Below the pieces are notes generated by a model. The model was given only the letters and a program-made list of their open reading frames with translations. It had not been told where the DNA came from and searched no databases. Made by a program: the position numbers and the translations under genes. Shown here piece by piece: positions 28,069 through 36,773 of a stretch of 64,000 nt of DNA. This stretch comes from Flavobacterium kayseriense (GTDB taxonomy: Bacteria > Bacteroidota > Bacteroidia > Flavobacteriales > Flavobacteriaceae), in NCBI RefSeq assembly GCF_014305095.1, contig NZ_JACRUI010000001.1, positions 1,361,398 to 1,425,397 on the forward strand, in the 5' to 3' direction. Each line of letters begins with the position of its first letter. Position 1 is the stretch's first letter.

Positions 28069-28932
28069 TTAATCTTTCTTTCTGAGGCTACTAATAATTG
28101 CCATAACATCTTGTTCGCCCAGGCCTTCTTGTTGAGCACTGAAATAGCTATCGTACAACGGATGAATCAAAGGAGAATCAAGACCCGCATCTTTAGCTAA
28201 TCCCAAATCTTTTACTAAATGCTTCAAGGCAAATGCGGCAGGATAGGCATCATTAATAATTGAAGGTCCTTTAATTTTAGTGATTCCATTACCACATGCA
28301 CCTTCATTAATGATAGAAAGCATATCTTCTTTTGCTACGCCATTTTGCTCTGCGAATAAAATAGTTTCTGCTAAACCTTGTAAATTTAAGCCTAGTAAAT
28401 AATTAATCGCAAGTTTAGCTGAGCTGGCAACACCTGCTTCTCCTACATGGATTGCTATTTTACCTAATATGTCAAAAATAGGTTTTGCTATTTCAAAATT
28501 AGCTTTTGATGTACCTACTAAGATCACTAATGTCCCATCCTGCGCTGGCTTCACGCTACCTGATACAGGAGCATCTATAAAATTTAATTCATTTTCAAGG
28601 CACTTTTCTGCAAGGTAACGAGAGGTTTCTGGAGCAACTGTACTCATGTTGATAATTAGTTTTCCCGGATTTTTAGTTGCAAGCAGACCGTTTTTATTTT
28701 CAAAAACTTCTTTTACAGCCGCGTCATTAGATAACATAGTTATAACTACATCACAGCTTTTAATTAGTTCCGCAGGGCTAGTAGCTGAGGAAGCGCCAAG
28801 AGCTATAAGAGGAGATTCTTTATCTTTAGAGCGGTTGTACACAGTGATGTTGTAACCCGCTTTTAAAAGGTTTTGAACCATTGGGTTTCCCATATTTCCT
28901 AGTCCTATCCAGCCTATTTTTAATGTATTCAT
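28069..28932 (-). CDS. Beta-hydroxyacid dehydrogenase family NAD(P)-dependent oxidoreductase
   Basis: A 287-residue member of the 3-hydroxyisobutyrate dehydrogenase / glyoxylate-succinate semialdehyde reductase family. It shows the N-terminal dinucleotide motif GLGNMGNPM (about 10-18), the substrate-binding DAPVSGSVKPAQDGTL loop and the catalytic-Lys helix SSAKLAINYLLG. The exact substrate cannot be assigned; members reduce or oxidise small beta-hydroxyacids or semialdehydes. Transcribed alone and divergent from the CDGSH gene; a -7 element lies at 28972-28979. Confidence 0.88.
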   Translation of the reverse strand: MNTLKIGWIGLGNMGNPMVQNLLKAGYNITVYNRSKDKESPLIALGASSATSPAELIKSCDVVITMLSNDAAVKEVFENKNGLLATKNPGKLIINMSTVAPETSRYLAEKCLENELNFIDAPVSGSVKPAQDGTLVILVGTSKANFEIAKPIFDILGKIAIHVGEAGVASSAKLAINYLLGLNLQGLAETILFAEQNGVAKEDMLSIINEGACGNGITKIKGPSIINDAYPAAFALKHLVKDLGLAKDAGLDSPLIHPLYDSYFSAQQEGLGEQDVMAIISSLRKKD

Positions 28933-28971
28933 AGTGGTGTGTTTTATTTTTTAATGCGAAATCGCTAATAA

Positions 28972-28979
28972 CAAATTTA
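28972..28979 (-). promoter_or_regulatory. -7 element of the beta-hydroxyacid dehydrogenase gene
   Basis: On the minus strand taaatttg, an exact TAnnTTTG, about 40 bases upstream of the start codon. Confidence 0.5.
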
Positions 28980-29136
28980 AGCATATTCTTTGTTCGATAA
29001 TCGTGTTCACCTGCTAAAAAGTAGTTGTAAAATAGAATTAATGTAAATTACAATGACAAATGAAAAAAGTAGGAACAAACCGAAAACTTTCTATTATATT
29101 TTCTAATCTTTGACCCTTAATTCAAAATGTAGTAAA

Positions 29137-29364
29137 ATGAGCAGTACGAAACTAACAATTAATAAAAACGGATCTATCAAAATCGAAGGTGATTTTGAAA
29201 TTGTAGATGGTCAGGGAAATGTATATGGTCTAGAAGGTAGAAAAGCTTTAGGTCTTTGTCGTTGTGGCTTATCTGCTAATAAGCCTTTTTGCGATGGATC
29301 GCACCGTAATAGTTTTGAGCACGAGCCGGCAGCATTTGATTTGCCACCGATGAAAACAAACTAA
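29137..29364 (+). CDS. CDGSH iron-sulfur domain protein
   Basis: A 75-residue protein with one complete CDGSH motif, CRCGLSANKPFCDGSH (about 46-61). Its three Cys and one His bind a [2Fe-2S] cluster in the mitoNEET-like family. The fold probably takes part in redox sensing or iron-sulfur transfer; no partner is evident. ATG 29137 is preferred to an earlier in-frame codon at 29110, which lies in the promoter-like area. Single gene with its own terminator. Confidence 0.9.
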   Translation: MSSTKLTINKNGSIKIEGDFEIVDGQGNVYGLEGRKALGLCRCGLSANKPFCDGSHRNSFEHEPAAFDLPPMKTN

Positions 29365-29388
29365 TAGACTTGAAGTTTAGTGACAAAT

Positions 29389-29425
29389 AAAAAAATCGAC
29401 ATTGGTGACAATGCCGATTTTTTTA
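29389..29425 (+). terminator. Terminator after the CDGSH gene
   Basis: An A-run and cgacattg pair with caatgccg and a T-run (stem about 29390-29404 with 29409-29423, one mismatch). Confidence 0.85.
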
Positions 29426-29494
29426 TTTTTATGCTAATTAGGAATTAATAGAGTTGTTCGATTATTACTTTCTTAAGGATTTCTAAAAAATGTA

Positions 29495-29502
29495 TATCTT
29501 TA
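29495..29502 (+). promoter_or_regulatory. -7 element of the APC permease gene
   Basis: tatcttta is close to TAnnTTTG and lies 26 bases before ATG 29529. The short leader is made of aacca/aaacca repeats (29505-29527). Confidence 0.5.
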
Positions 29503-29528
29503 ACCAAACCAAAACCAAAACCAAAAAT

Positions 29529-30935
29529 ATGCAAGAAGATAATCAAGAGGATTTTAAGCGCGAACTGGGATTACTAGACGGAACAATGCTAGTAGCGGGT
29601 TCGATGATAGGATCTGGGATTTTTATAGTAAGTTCAGATATGGTGCGACAGTTGGGATCTGCAGGGTGGTTAATTGCCATGTGGGTTTTAACCGGATTAC
29701 TAACCGTAGTTGCTGCTGTAAGCTATGGAGAGCTTAGCGCGATGTTTCCAAAAGCGGGTGGCCAATATGTTTATATAAAAGAAGCGTATGGTAAGCTCGT
29801 AGGTTTTTTGTACGGTTGGAGTTTTTTTGCCGTTATTCAAACAGGAACTATTGCGGCCGTAGGAGTTGCTTTCTCTAAGTTTGCTGCTTATTTGTTTCCT
29901 TCTTTTAGTGATAAAAACATACTTTATGAGTTGGGCGACTTTAAATTAAATGCGGCTCAAATTGTATCGATAGTTACGATTGTTTTATTGAGTTACGTAA
30001 ATAGTCGTGGAGTTAAAAATTCAAAAATTTTACAGACTGTTCTTACTGTAATCAAAATTTTATCATTGGCAGGATTAATTATTTTTGGTTTTCTCGCCGC
30101 TAGGGCCGAAGTTTGGGATGCAAACTGGACTAACGCTTGGGCTTCGTCCTCTTTGGATGTGACTACAGGTTCTTGGACATCGATAAGTGGTGTTACATTA
30201 ATTTCGGCTATTTCGGCAGCCCTTGTAGGTTCAATGTTTTCTAGTGTAGCATGGGAAGGCGTTACTTTTATCGCTGGTGAGATCAAAAACCCAAAACGTA
30301 ATGTGGGTCTAAGTTTATTTTTAGGAACGCTAATAGTAAGTTCTATTTATATTATTGCAAATTTTATGTATTTGTCCGTTGTGCCTTTGCAGGAAATTGC
30401 AACAGCAGAATCTGATAGAGTTGCTGTAGTGGCGTCTCAATACATTTTTGGTTCAGTAGGGACTTTACTGATTGCAGTTACGATAATGATTTCGACTTTT
30501 GCATGTAATAATGGTTTGATCATGGCAGGTGCGAGAGTATACTACACCATGGCTAAAGATGGGCTGTTTTTTAAGAAGGCAGCACAATTAAATGAAGCAA
30601 AAGTTCCCGCCTGGTCTATCTGGGTGCAATGTTTTTGGGCATCGGCTTTATGTCTTACTGGTAAATATGGTGATTTGCTTGACTTTGTTGTGATTATTGT
30701 TTTGATATTTTATATCTTAACTATATTAGGTATTTTTATTTTACGAAAAAAAATGCCTAACGCTGAACGACCTTATAAAGCATTTATGTATCCTTTTTTA
30801 CCTGCATTTTACATTATAGTTGCTTCTGCTATTTGTGTTGCTCTATTGTATACAAAAACGAGTACCAGTGGTTGGGGAGTATTGATTATGTTATTAGGGA
30901 TACCTATTTATTATCTAACAAAAGCTAAAGAGTAA
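29529..30935 (+). CDS. APC family amino acid permease
   Basis: An inner-membrane amino acid transporter of 468 residues with about twelve membrane helices. The first carries the APC substrate-binding signature GSMIGSGIF, followed by the conserved TM2-TM3 PKAGGQYVYIKEAYG segment. ATG 29529 is preferred to 29490 because the promoter -7 at 29495-29502 would place the upstream codon outside the transcript. It stands alone with two terminator hairpins downstream. Substrate is unknown; the LAT/YjeM-like look suggests neutral amino acids, with low certainty. Confidence 0.9.
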   Translation: MQEDNQEDFKRELGLLDGTMLVAGSMIGSGIFIVSSDMVRQLGSAGWLIAMWVLTGLLTVVAAVSYGELSAMFPKAGGQYVYIKEAYGKLVGFLYGWSFFAVIQTGTIAAVGVAFSKFAAYLFPSFSDKNILYELGDFKLNAAQIVSIVTIVLLSYVNSRGVKNSKILQTVLTVIKILSLAGLIIFGFLAARAEVWDANWTNAWASSSLDVTTGSWTSISGVTLISAISAALVGSMFSSVAWEGVTFIAGEIKNPKRNVGLSLFLGTLIVSSIYIIANFMYLSVVPLQEIATAESDRVAVVASQYIFGSVGTLLIAVTIMISTFACNNGLIMAGARVYYTMAKDGLFFKKAAQLNEAKVPAWSIWVQCFWASALCLTGKYGDLLDFVVIIVLIFYILTILGIFILRKKMPNAERPYKAFMYPFLPAFYIIVASAICVALLYTKTSTSGWGVLIMLLGIPIYYLTKAKE

Positions 30936-31004
30936 TTTAATGTAATTTGAAGTGCAATACCAGTCTTATTTTATGTGGAGAGCAGATTCAAATTTAATAA
31001 CAGC

Positions 31005-31041
31005 AAAAAATCCATTTCGTATTACTCGAAACGGATTTTTT
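31005..31041. terminator. Permease terminator
   Basis: aaaaaatccatttcg (31005-31019) pairs with cgaaacggatttttt (31027-31041) with one A-C mismatch. Works in either direction. Confidence 0.88.
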
Positions 31042-31103
31042 AAGATTTTATAAATTGACTTAAACTTTTCTATTCTTTGAATTTTAAATGATCTTATTAC
31101 AAA

Positions 31104-31137
31104 AAAATCCGTCTTGCTTTTATACAGGACGGATTTT
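31104..31137. terminator. Second terminator-like hairpin before GAPDH
   Basis: aaaatccgtcttg (31104-31116) pairs with caggacggatttt (31125-31137) with a wobble. It shares its ATCC...GGAT outer sequence with the hairpin at 31005, and may serve the minus-strand GAPDH gene. Confidence 0.7.
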
Positions 31138-31147
31138 CTATTTAATG

Positions 31148-31229
31148 CAGGCTGGTTTGTTGTCTACAATTTAAACTTGAACTAAAACTAAAAACTGATA
31201 ACTAAAAAAAAACGACAACTGCCAGCCTG
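31148..31229. repeat. Long-loop inverted repeat at the GAPDH 3' end
   Basis: caggctgg (31148-31155) pairs with ccagcctg (31222-31229) and gttgtc (31159-31164) with gacaac (31214-31219), enclosing an A-rich loop. A third copy, gcaggcta, overlaps the GAPDH stop at 31236-31243. The 305-base gap 30936-31240 otherwise contains only the two terminator hairpins. Confidence 0.45.
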
Positions 31230-31240
31230 TAAATTGCAGG

Positions 31241-32689
31241 CTAGTAATATGTAAAACGTCTTACTTTAGCAATATATTTAGCTAATCGTATTACTTGATG
31301 ACTATAACCATATTCATTGTCATACCAAATATATAAAACGATGTCTTTTCCACCATTAGCAACTATCGTTGCGTTACTATCATAAATAGAAGGTGCTGAT
31401 GTTCCCACGATATCTGATGAAACTAATTCGTTATTGGTAGAATATTTAATTTGTTCTACTAACTCTCCTTCTAAGGCATATTTTTTCATGATAGCATTAA
31501 TAGCCGGGATAGAAGTTTTTGTTTTTACTTGTAAATTTAAAACAACAAGAGAACCATTAGGAACAGGGACTCTAATCGCATTTGATGTTAATTTACCTTC
31601 TAGCGATGGTAAAGCTTTTGCAACAGCAGTACCTGCACCTGTTTCTGTAATTACCATATTTAATGCAGCAGCTCTACCACGACGGTATTTTTTGTGCATA
31701 TTGTCTACTAAATTTTGATCATTAGTATACGAATGGATTGTTTCTAAATGTCCCTTAACAACGCCTAAGGTATCTTCGATAGCTTTTAAAATAGGTGTAA
31801 TTGCATTTGTAGTACAACTCGCCGCTGAGAAAATATCTATTTCGTCTGGATTGTATTCGTTATGATTCACACCATGAACGATATTTGGAACTCCTTTTCC
31901 TGGAGCTGTTAGTAATACTTTATCGACACCTACTGAGGTCATATGACGACTTAAAGCTTCTTTAGTAGTAAAAGCACCTGTGTTGTCAATTACTAAAGCC
32001 TTATCGATATCGTATAATGTGTAGTCAATTTCTTCAGGACTACCCGCAGAGATAATATGAACAGTTGTTCCGTTGATTATTAAAGCATTATTATCTGTAT
32101 CAGCAACTACTGAACCTTGGAAATCGCCATGGATTGAGTCATAACGTAATAGGGAAGCTCTTTTTTCTAAAGTGGTAGCATCGTTTTTGTCACGAGTTAC
32201 AATAGCTCTTAATCGAAGTTGATTTCCTTTACCAGTTTTGGACATTAATTCTCTAGCTAGTAAACGACCTATTCTACCAAAACCGTATAAAACAACGTCT
32301 TTAGGTTGAATTTCATCTGAAGATTTTGCGTCTTTTAACTTATCTAAAACAAAATGTCTTGCATCAGGATATTTCTCATCATCTAACAAGTATTCGTAAG
32401 TTAGCTTGCCAATATCCAATTTTGCTGGCGGTAAATCTAATTCTAAAATGGCTCTAGCAATTTCTACAGAGTCAAAAACAGTTATAGGTTTACCTACAAA
32501 TTCTCCTGCGTATTGGTGTAAATTAATAATGTCACTAACATTTTTGTCTAGTAGTTGATTTTTAAATAAAACCATCTCGATAGATTTATCATACCATAAA
32601 TCACTAATGATTTTAATTAATTCAACTCCTGCTCGTCTTCTGTCGACTTGAAATGAAACTTCTTTTTGATACAAAGGTGTGTTGCTCAT
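31241..32689 (-). CDS. Glyceraldehyde-3-phosphate dehydrogenase, long form
   Basis: NAD(P)-dependent GAPDH for glycolysis or gluconeogenesis. At 482 residues it is about 140 longer than the classic enzyme. The Rossmann motif YGFGRIGRLLAREL starts at about 135, and the catalytic Cys292 lies in SAASCTTNAITP; IHSYTNDQ and the C-terminal WYDNEYGYSHQV segment are also canonical. The N-terminal extension (1-131) is helical and not part of the known fold. Such long forms occur in Bacteroidota alongside a short GAPDH, as I recall; a separate physiological role is inference. The promoter is at 32738-32745. Confidence 0.9.
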   Translation of the reverse strand: MSNTPLYQKEVSFQVDRRRAGVELIKIISDLWYDKSIEMVLFKNQLLDKNVSDIINLHQYAGEFVGKPITVFDSVEIARAILELDLPPAKLDIGKLTYEYLLDDEKYPDARHFVLDKLKDAKSSDEIQPKDVVLYGFGRIGRLLARELMSKTGKGNQLRLRAIVTRDKNDATTLEKRASLLRYDSIHGDFQGSVVADTDNNALIINGTTVHIISAGSPEEIDYTLYDIDKALVIDNTGAFTTKEALSRHMTSVGVDKVLLTAPGKGVPNIVHGVNHNEYNPDEIDIFSAASCTTNAITPILKAIEDTLGVVKGHLETIHSYTNDQNLVDNMHKKYRRGRAAALNMVITETGAGTAVAKALPSLEGKLTSNAIRVPVPNGSLVVLNLQVKTKTSIPAINAIMKKYALEGELVEQIKYSTNNELVSSDIVGTSAPSIYDSNATIVANGGKDIVLYIWYDNEYGYSHQVIRLAKYIAKVRRFTYY

Positions 32690-32737
32690 GGGTGCTTAAA
32701 TTGTGAGAATTTAGTAGTTGTATTTTTAAATTTGAAG

Positions 32738-32745
32738 CAAAAGTA
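32738..32745 (-). promoter_or_regulatory. -7 element of long-form GAPDH gene
   Basis: On the minus strand tacttttg, an exact TAnnTTTG, with TTTA about 19 bases upstream; roughly 50 bases before the start codon. Confidence 0.65.
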
Positions 32746-32790
32746 CCTATTTCAATCGATTTCGTAAACTATTTTTGTGTTTTTTTTAAT

Positions 32791-32823
32791 AAAAAAAGCC
32801 AACTTGATTTTTCAGGTTGGCTT
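32791..32823 (-). terminator. Terminator of the DegP-type protease gene
   Basis: aagccaacttga (32796-32807) pairs with tcaggttggctt (32812-32823) around tttt; on the minus strand a T-run follows. Confidence 0.88.
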
Positions 32824-32847
32824 CCCATTTTTATGGTATAAATTGTG

Positions 32848-34248
32848 TTAGATAATGATGCGAAAAATTTCCCCATTTTTATTAATCAATTCTATACGTA
32901 CACTTTGATTCTCATCTTTATTGTTTAAAAGTTTAGAGACTGTTTCTACATCTACCGCTTTTACACTATCTACACTTAAAATAATACTGCCTTTTAATTC
33001 GGCTTCGTACTGCATTAAGTTTTCATTGGTGATAGATTTTATTTTCACTCCGTAATTTACTTTAAATCTACTTTTATCTGCAGAACTGATGTTTTCCAAT
33101 TCGATGCCTTTAAATTCAGTGTTGTAAAATTCGTTTTTACTTAACGTAACTAGGATAGTCTTACTGCTTCCATCTCTTAAAATTGTCACCGCTACTTTAT
33201 CGTTAGGTCTTTTAGTATTAATGTATCCTGATAAATCAGCGTAGGTAGCGATGTTTTGATTGTCTAATTTAATAATAACATCTCCTTTTTTAAGGCCTGC
33301 TTTTTGAGCGCCAGAGTTTGCTGAAACAGCACTAATATAAAATCCTTCGGTTTGTTTTACCCCCAATTCTTTTGAAGCGTACGAATTTAATTCTCCACCT
33401 TGAACCCCTAATATTCCTCTTTGCACATTACCGTATTCCATAATGTCTTCGATAATTTTTCGAGCAATATTAGATGGTACTGCGAACGAGTAGCCTACAT
33501 AGGAACCTGTCATAGAGGTAATCATCGTGTTAATACCAATTAAGTCGCCTCGCGTGTTTACTAACGCACCACCACTGTTCCCAGGGTTTACAGCTGCATC
33601 GGTTTGAATAAATGATTGGATGCCGTTGCTACCTAAGTCTCTTGCTTTTGCAGAGACGATACCTGCCGTTACAGTAGAAGTTAAGTTATATGGATTTCCT
33701 ACAGCGAGAACCCATTCCCCCACTTTTGCAGAATCAGAGTTGCCAAAAGTGCTATACGGTAACGTTTCATCTGCATCAATTTTTAATAGCGCGATGTCCA
33801 TTTTTGAATCGGTCCCAATCAATTTTGCCTTATATGATTTTTTGTTGTTCAAAGTGATTTCAATTTCTGAAGCGTCTTTTACAACGTGGTTGTTGGTTAC
33901 AATATATCCGTCACCAGATATAATTACTCCCGAACCTGTGCCTACTTGCTCTTGTGATTGTCCCCCTTTATAGCCATAAAAGTATTCTAACATTGGGTTA
34001 GAAACCGCTTTATAGGATACGTTTTTTACGTGCACAACAGTATGCACGGTTTTTTCAGCAGCTTCGGTAAAATCCAATACTTCTGAATTCAAGCCTACTC
34101 GTTTAGTGTACGAGTCGGGTGCCGTTGTTGTTAAAGTGTTTCTGTTGGTCGAAAAATAACCATTGGTGTCAAATAAAAGTTTGTATGCCCCTAAAGTTGT
34201 GGCTCCACTTAATAAAGACACTAAAAATAGATTAGAAAATCGTTTCAT
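32848..34248 (-). CDS. DegP/HtrA-type periplasmic serine protease
   Basis: Envelope quality-control protease of the S1C family, 466 residues. It has a hydrophobic N-terminal segment (about 6-22), a trypsin-like domain with catalytic His121 (TNNHVV), Asp151 (MDIALL) and Ser225 (GNSGGA), one clear PDZ domain (about 290-375) and a weak second PDZ-like C-terminus. The signal region could be a cleaved signal peptide or a membrane anchor. Divergent from dapF and upstream of the GAPDH gene on the same strand, separated by a terminator. Folding-stress control is likely from the family, but no site is visible. Confidence 0.93.
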   Translation of the reverse strand: MKRFSNLFLVSLLSGATTLGAYKLLFDTNGYFSTNRNTLTTTAPDSYTKRVGLNSEVLDFTEAAEKTVHTVVHVKNVSYKAVSNPMLEYFYGYKGGQSQEQVGTGSGVIISGDGYIVTNNHVVKDASEIEITLNNKKSYKAKLIGTDSKMDIALLKIDADETLPYSTFGNSDSAKVGEWVLAVGNPYNLTSTVTAGIVSAKARDLGSNGIQSFIQTDAAVNPGNSGGALVNTRGDLIGINTMITSMTGSYVGYSFAVPSNIARKIIEDIMEYGNVQRGILGVQGGELNSYASKELGVKQTEGFYISAVSANSGAQKAGLKKGDVIIKLDNQNIATYADLSGYINTKRPNDKVAVTILRDGSSKTILVTLSKNEFYNTEFKGIELENISSADKSRFKVNYGVKIKSITNENLMQYEAELKGSIILSVDSVKAVDVETVSKLLNNKDENQSVRIELINKNGEIFRIII

Positions 34249-34357
34249 AATAGAGATCGTTTAATTTTTGTTTGGAGAGTAAATTTAAGCCGAAATAAGG
34301 ATGCTAAAAAATATTTTAACGCTGTTTAACTATGATTAACATTTCATTAATAGTTCG

Positions 34358-34365
34358 TACTTTTG
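34358..34365 (+). promoter_or_regulatory. dapF operon -7 element
   Basis: tacttttg matches TAnnTTTG exactly; about 20 bases before ATG 34386. Confidence 0.6.
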
Positions 34366-34385
34366 TTAGACACAATTCTATTAAA

Positions 34386-35168
34386 ATGCAATTACACTTT
34401 TATAAATACCAAGGAACTGGAAACGATTTTGTGATGATAGACAATCGCACTGATTTTTTTCCTAAAAATAATATACAACTAATAGCGCAGCTATGCGATC
34501 GTCGATTTGGAATTGGTGGTGATGGCCTTATTTTACTTGAAAATGATGCCACTAGTGATTTTAAAATGGTGTACTACAACTCAGATGGGAATCAAAGTAC
34601 TATGTGTGGTAATGGAGGAAGATGCCTAGTTGCCTTCGCCAAAAAATTAAATGTCATAAATACTAAAGCAGTGTTTAATGCCGTTGATGGTTTGCACCAT
34701 GCTTCAGTTAATGAAAATGAAATAGTTTCCTTGCAAATGATCAATGTATCAGAAATTAATAAAAATGCTGATTATACTTTTTTAAATACAGGGTCTCCGC
34801 ATCACGTTCAATTAGTATCAGATTTAGAAAATTATAATGTAAAAGACAAAGGAGCAGCTATACGTTATGGAAGTTTGTATGGAAAGGAGGGCAGTAATAT
34901 TAATTTTGTCAAACAAATAGACGAAAATACTTTTGCCTTGAGAACGTATGAAAGAGGAGTGGAAGACGAAACTTTGGCATGTGGAACTGGAGCAACAGCT
35001 GTGGCAATCGCTATGAATGCAAACGGTGTAACAAATGCTTCTTCAATTAATATTAACGTAGAAGGAGGGAAGCTAGCTGTTTCTTTTACAAAAGAAGATG
35101 ATCAATTTACGAACGTTTTTTTAACAGGTCCTGCTACCTTCGTATTTGAAGGAACAATTGCTATTTAA
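34386..35168 (+). CDS. dapF: Diaminopimelate epimerase
   Basis: Converts LL- to meso-diaminopimelate, the last step toward lysine and peptidoglycan stem peptides. The 260-residue protein has both catalytic cysteines, in MCGNGGRC (about residue 75) and LACGTGATA (about residue 200). ATG 34386 gives the typical MQLHFYKYQGTGNDF start; an in-frame ATG at 34332 lies upstream of the -7 element and is rejected. It begins a closely spaced set with a GNAT gene, mltG and a DUF2279 gene, linking precursor synthesis with cell-wall remodelling. Confidence 0.96.
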   Translation: MQLHFYKYQGTGNDFVMIDNRTDFFPKNNIQLIAQLCDRRFGIGGDGLILLENDATSDFKMVYYNSDGNQSTMCGNGGRCLVAFAKKLNVINTKAVFNAVDGLHHASVNENEIVSLQMINVSEINKNADYTFLNTGSPHHVQLVSDLENYNVKDKGAAIRYGSLYGKEGSNINFVKQIDENTFALRTYERGVEDETLACGTGATAVAIAMNANGVTNASSININVEGGKLAVSFTKEDDQFTNVFLTGPATFVFEGTIAI

Positions 35169-35187
35169 TCTTAGGTAAAATTTTATC

Positions 35188-35712
35188 ATGATAACTTTAA
35201 AAGGAGATACGATTTACCTGCGGGCATTAGAACCGAATGATCTTGAATTTGTTTATCTAATCGAAAACGATCAAAGTATTTGGCCAGTAAGTAATACGAA
35301 CACGCCATACAGTCGCTTTTTAGTTAAGCAATATCTAGAGAATGCGCAACAGGATATATATGAGGCTAAACAATTGCGATTAGCGATTTGCCAAGACGAG
35401 GATTTTCCTGCATTAGGTTTAATTGATTTATTTGATTTTGATCCAAGGAATAATAGAGCTGGTGTAGGTATTGTAATTCATGGTTTAGAGAATAAGAATA
35501 AAAATATAGGTTCTGAGGCATTAGAACTTTTAATTCGGTATGCTTTTTATCATTTAAATGTGCATCAACTGTATGCAAATATTAGTACAGAAAACAAAGC
35601 CAGTATTGCTCTTTTTACTAAATTTGGTTTCGAATGTATTGGTACAAAAAAGGATTGGAATCTTATTAATGGGGTTTACCACGATGAAGCAATTTTCCAA
35701 TTAATACAATAA
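35188..35712 (+). CDS. GNAT family N-acetyltransferase, RimJ/RimL-like
   Basis: A 174-residue acetyltransferase starting 19 bases after dapF. It has the RimL-type layout: N-terminal LRALEPNDLEFVYLIEN, the acetyl-CoA-binding region around VGIVIHGLENKNKNIGSEALELLIRYAF, and the ISTENKASIALFTKFGFECIGTKKD end. The substrate may be a protein N-terminus or a small amine. Its place in a dapF-mltG unit is conserved as I recall in flavobacteria but does not reveal the target. Confidence 0.88.
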   Translation: MITLKGDTIYLRALEPNDLEFVYLIENDQSIWPVSNTNTPYSRFLVKQYLENAQQDIYEAKQLRLAICQDEDFPALGLIDLFDFDPRNNRAGVGIVIHGLENKNKNIGSEALELLIRYAFYHLNVHQLYANISTENKASIALFTKFGFECIGTKKDWNLINGVYHDEAIFQLIQ

Positions 35713-35730
35713 TAATTTAAAATATAAATT

Positions 35731-36771
35731 TTGAGTACAAAAAAAATAATTTCAATCACCGCTCTTGTCGTGATTTCAGGATTAATGCTTTATGGTTTCG
35801 TGTTAATCAATCAAATTTTTTCTGACAATACTAAATTTAGTGATAAAGAAGTATTTGTTTATGTTCCTACCGATGCAAATTATGATCAAGTGCTCTCGCT
35901 AGTGAGTCCTTATGTAGTAAATATGGATCGATTCAAAATGGTTGCAGGCAAAATGAGTTACCCATCAAATGTGAAATCGGGGCGTTTTTTATTGAAGAAC
36001 GGAATGAATAGTTATGAACTAGTGAAAGCAATGCGATCTAACGTCCCAGTTAAGTTAGCTTTTAATAACCAAGAGCGTATTGAGAATTTAGCTGGTAGAG
36101 TGGGTTCTCAGATCGAGGCTGATAGTGTATCGCTATTAAATTCTTTTAAAGATTCTATCTTTTTAAAAGAAAACGGTTTTAATGAGGAAAATGTGATGGT
36201 AATGTTCATTCCAAATACCTATGAGACATATTGGAACACCTCAGCTGTTAAGTTTAGGGACAAAATGATTAAGGAGTACCGCAATTTCTGGACGAAAGAG
36301 CGTGTGGCTAAAGCTAAAGAGCAAGGTCTTACCACGATTGAAGCAACTATTTTAGCCTCCATTGTACACAAGGAATCCGTAAAGAAAGATGAAAGACCCC
36401 GAATTGCAGGTGTCTATTTGAATAGATTGCGATTAGGAATGCCACTACAAGCGGATCCTACGGTCATTTTTGCGATAAAAAAGGAAGCAAATGATTTTGA
36501 TCAGATTATAAAAAGAGTGTTTTATAAAGATCTGACAATGTCATCTCCTTATAACACTTACGTAAACATTGGGCTTCCACCGGGACCAATAGCTATGCCT
36601 GATATTACAGCGCTTGAAGCGGTCCTTACACCTGAAAAAAATGATTTTATTTATTTTTGTGCTAGTGTAGATCGTTTTGGATATCATGAGTTTGCAGCGA
36701 CTCTTGAAGAGCACAATCGAAATGCAAAAAAATACTCAGATTGGATCACTGCACAAGGAGTAAAAAGGTAG
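35731..36771 (+). CDS. mltG: Endolytic peptidoglycan transglycosylase MltG
   Basis: Inner-membrane lytic transglycosylase that cuts nascent glycan strands and is thought to set chain length. The 346-residue protein has a single N-terminal membrane anchor (about 6-27) and a YceG domain with the catalytic Glu in VHKESVKKDER and the GLPPGPIAMP motif. TTG 35731 is the best start: no ATG or GTG lies in frame upstream, and the next ATG falls inside the anchor. It follows the GNAT gene by 18 bases. Confidence 0.93.
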   Translation: MSTKKIISITALVVISGLMLYGFVLINQIFSDNTKFSDKEVFVYVPTDANYDQVLSLVSPYVVNMDRFKMVAGKMSYPSNVKSGRFLLKNGMNSYELVKAMRSNVPVKLAFNNQERIENLAGRVGSQIEADSVSLLNSFKDSIFLKENGFNEENVMVMFIPNTYETYWNTSAVKFRDKMIKEYRNFWTKERVAKAKEQGLTTIEATILASIVHKESVKKDERPRIAGVYLNRLRLGMPLQADPTVIFAIKKEANDFDQIIKRVFYKDLTMSSPYNTYVNIGLPPGPIAMPDITALEAVLTPEKNDFIYFCASVDRFGYHEFAATLEEHNRNAKKYSDWITAQGVKR

Positions 36772-36773
36772 GT

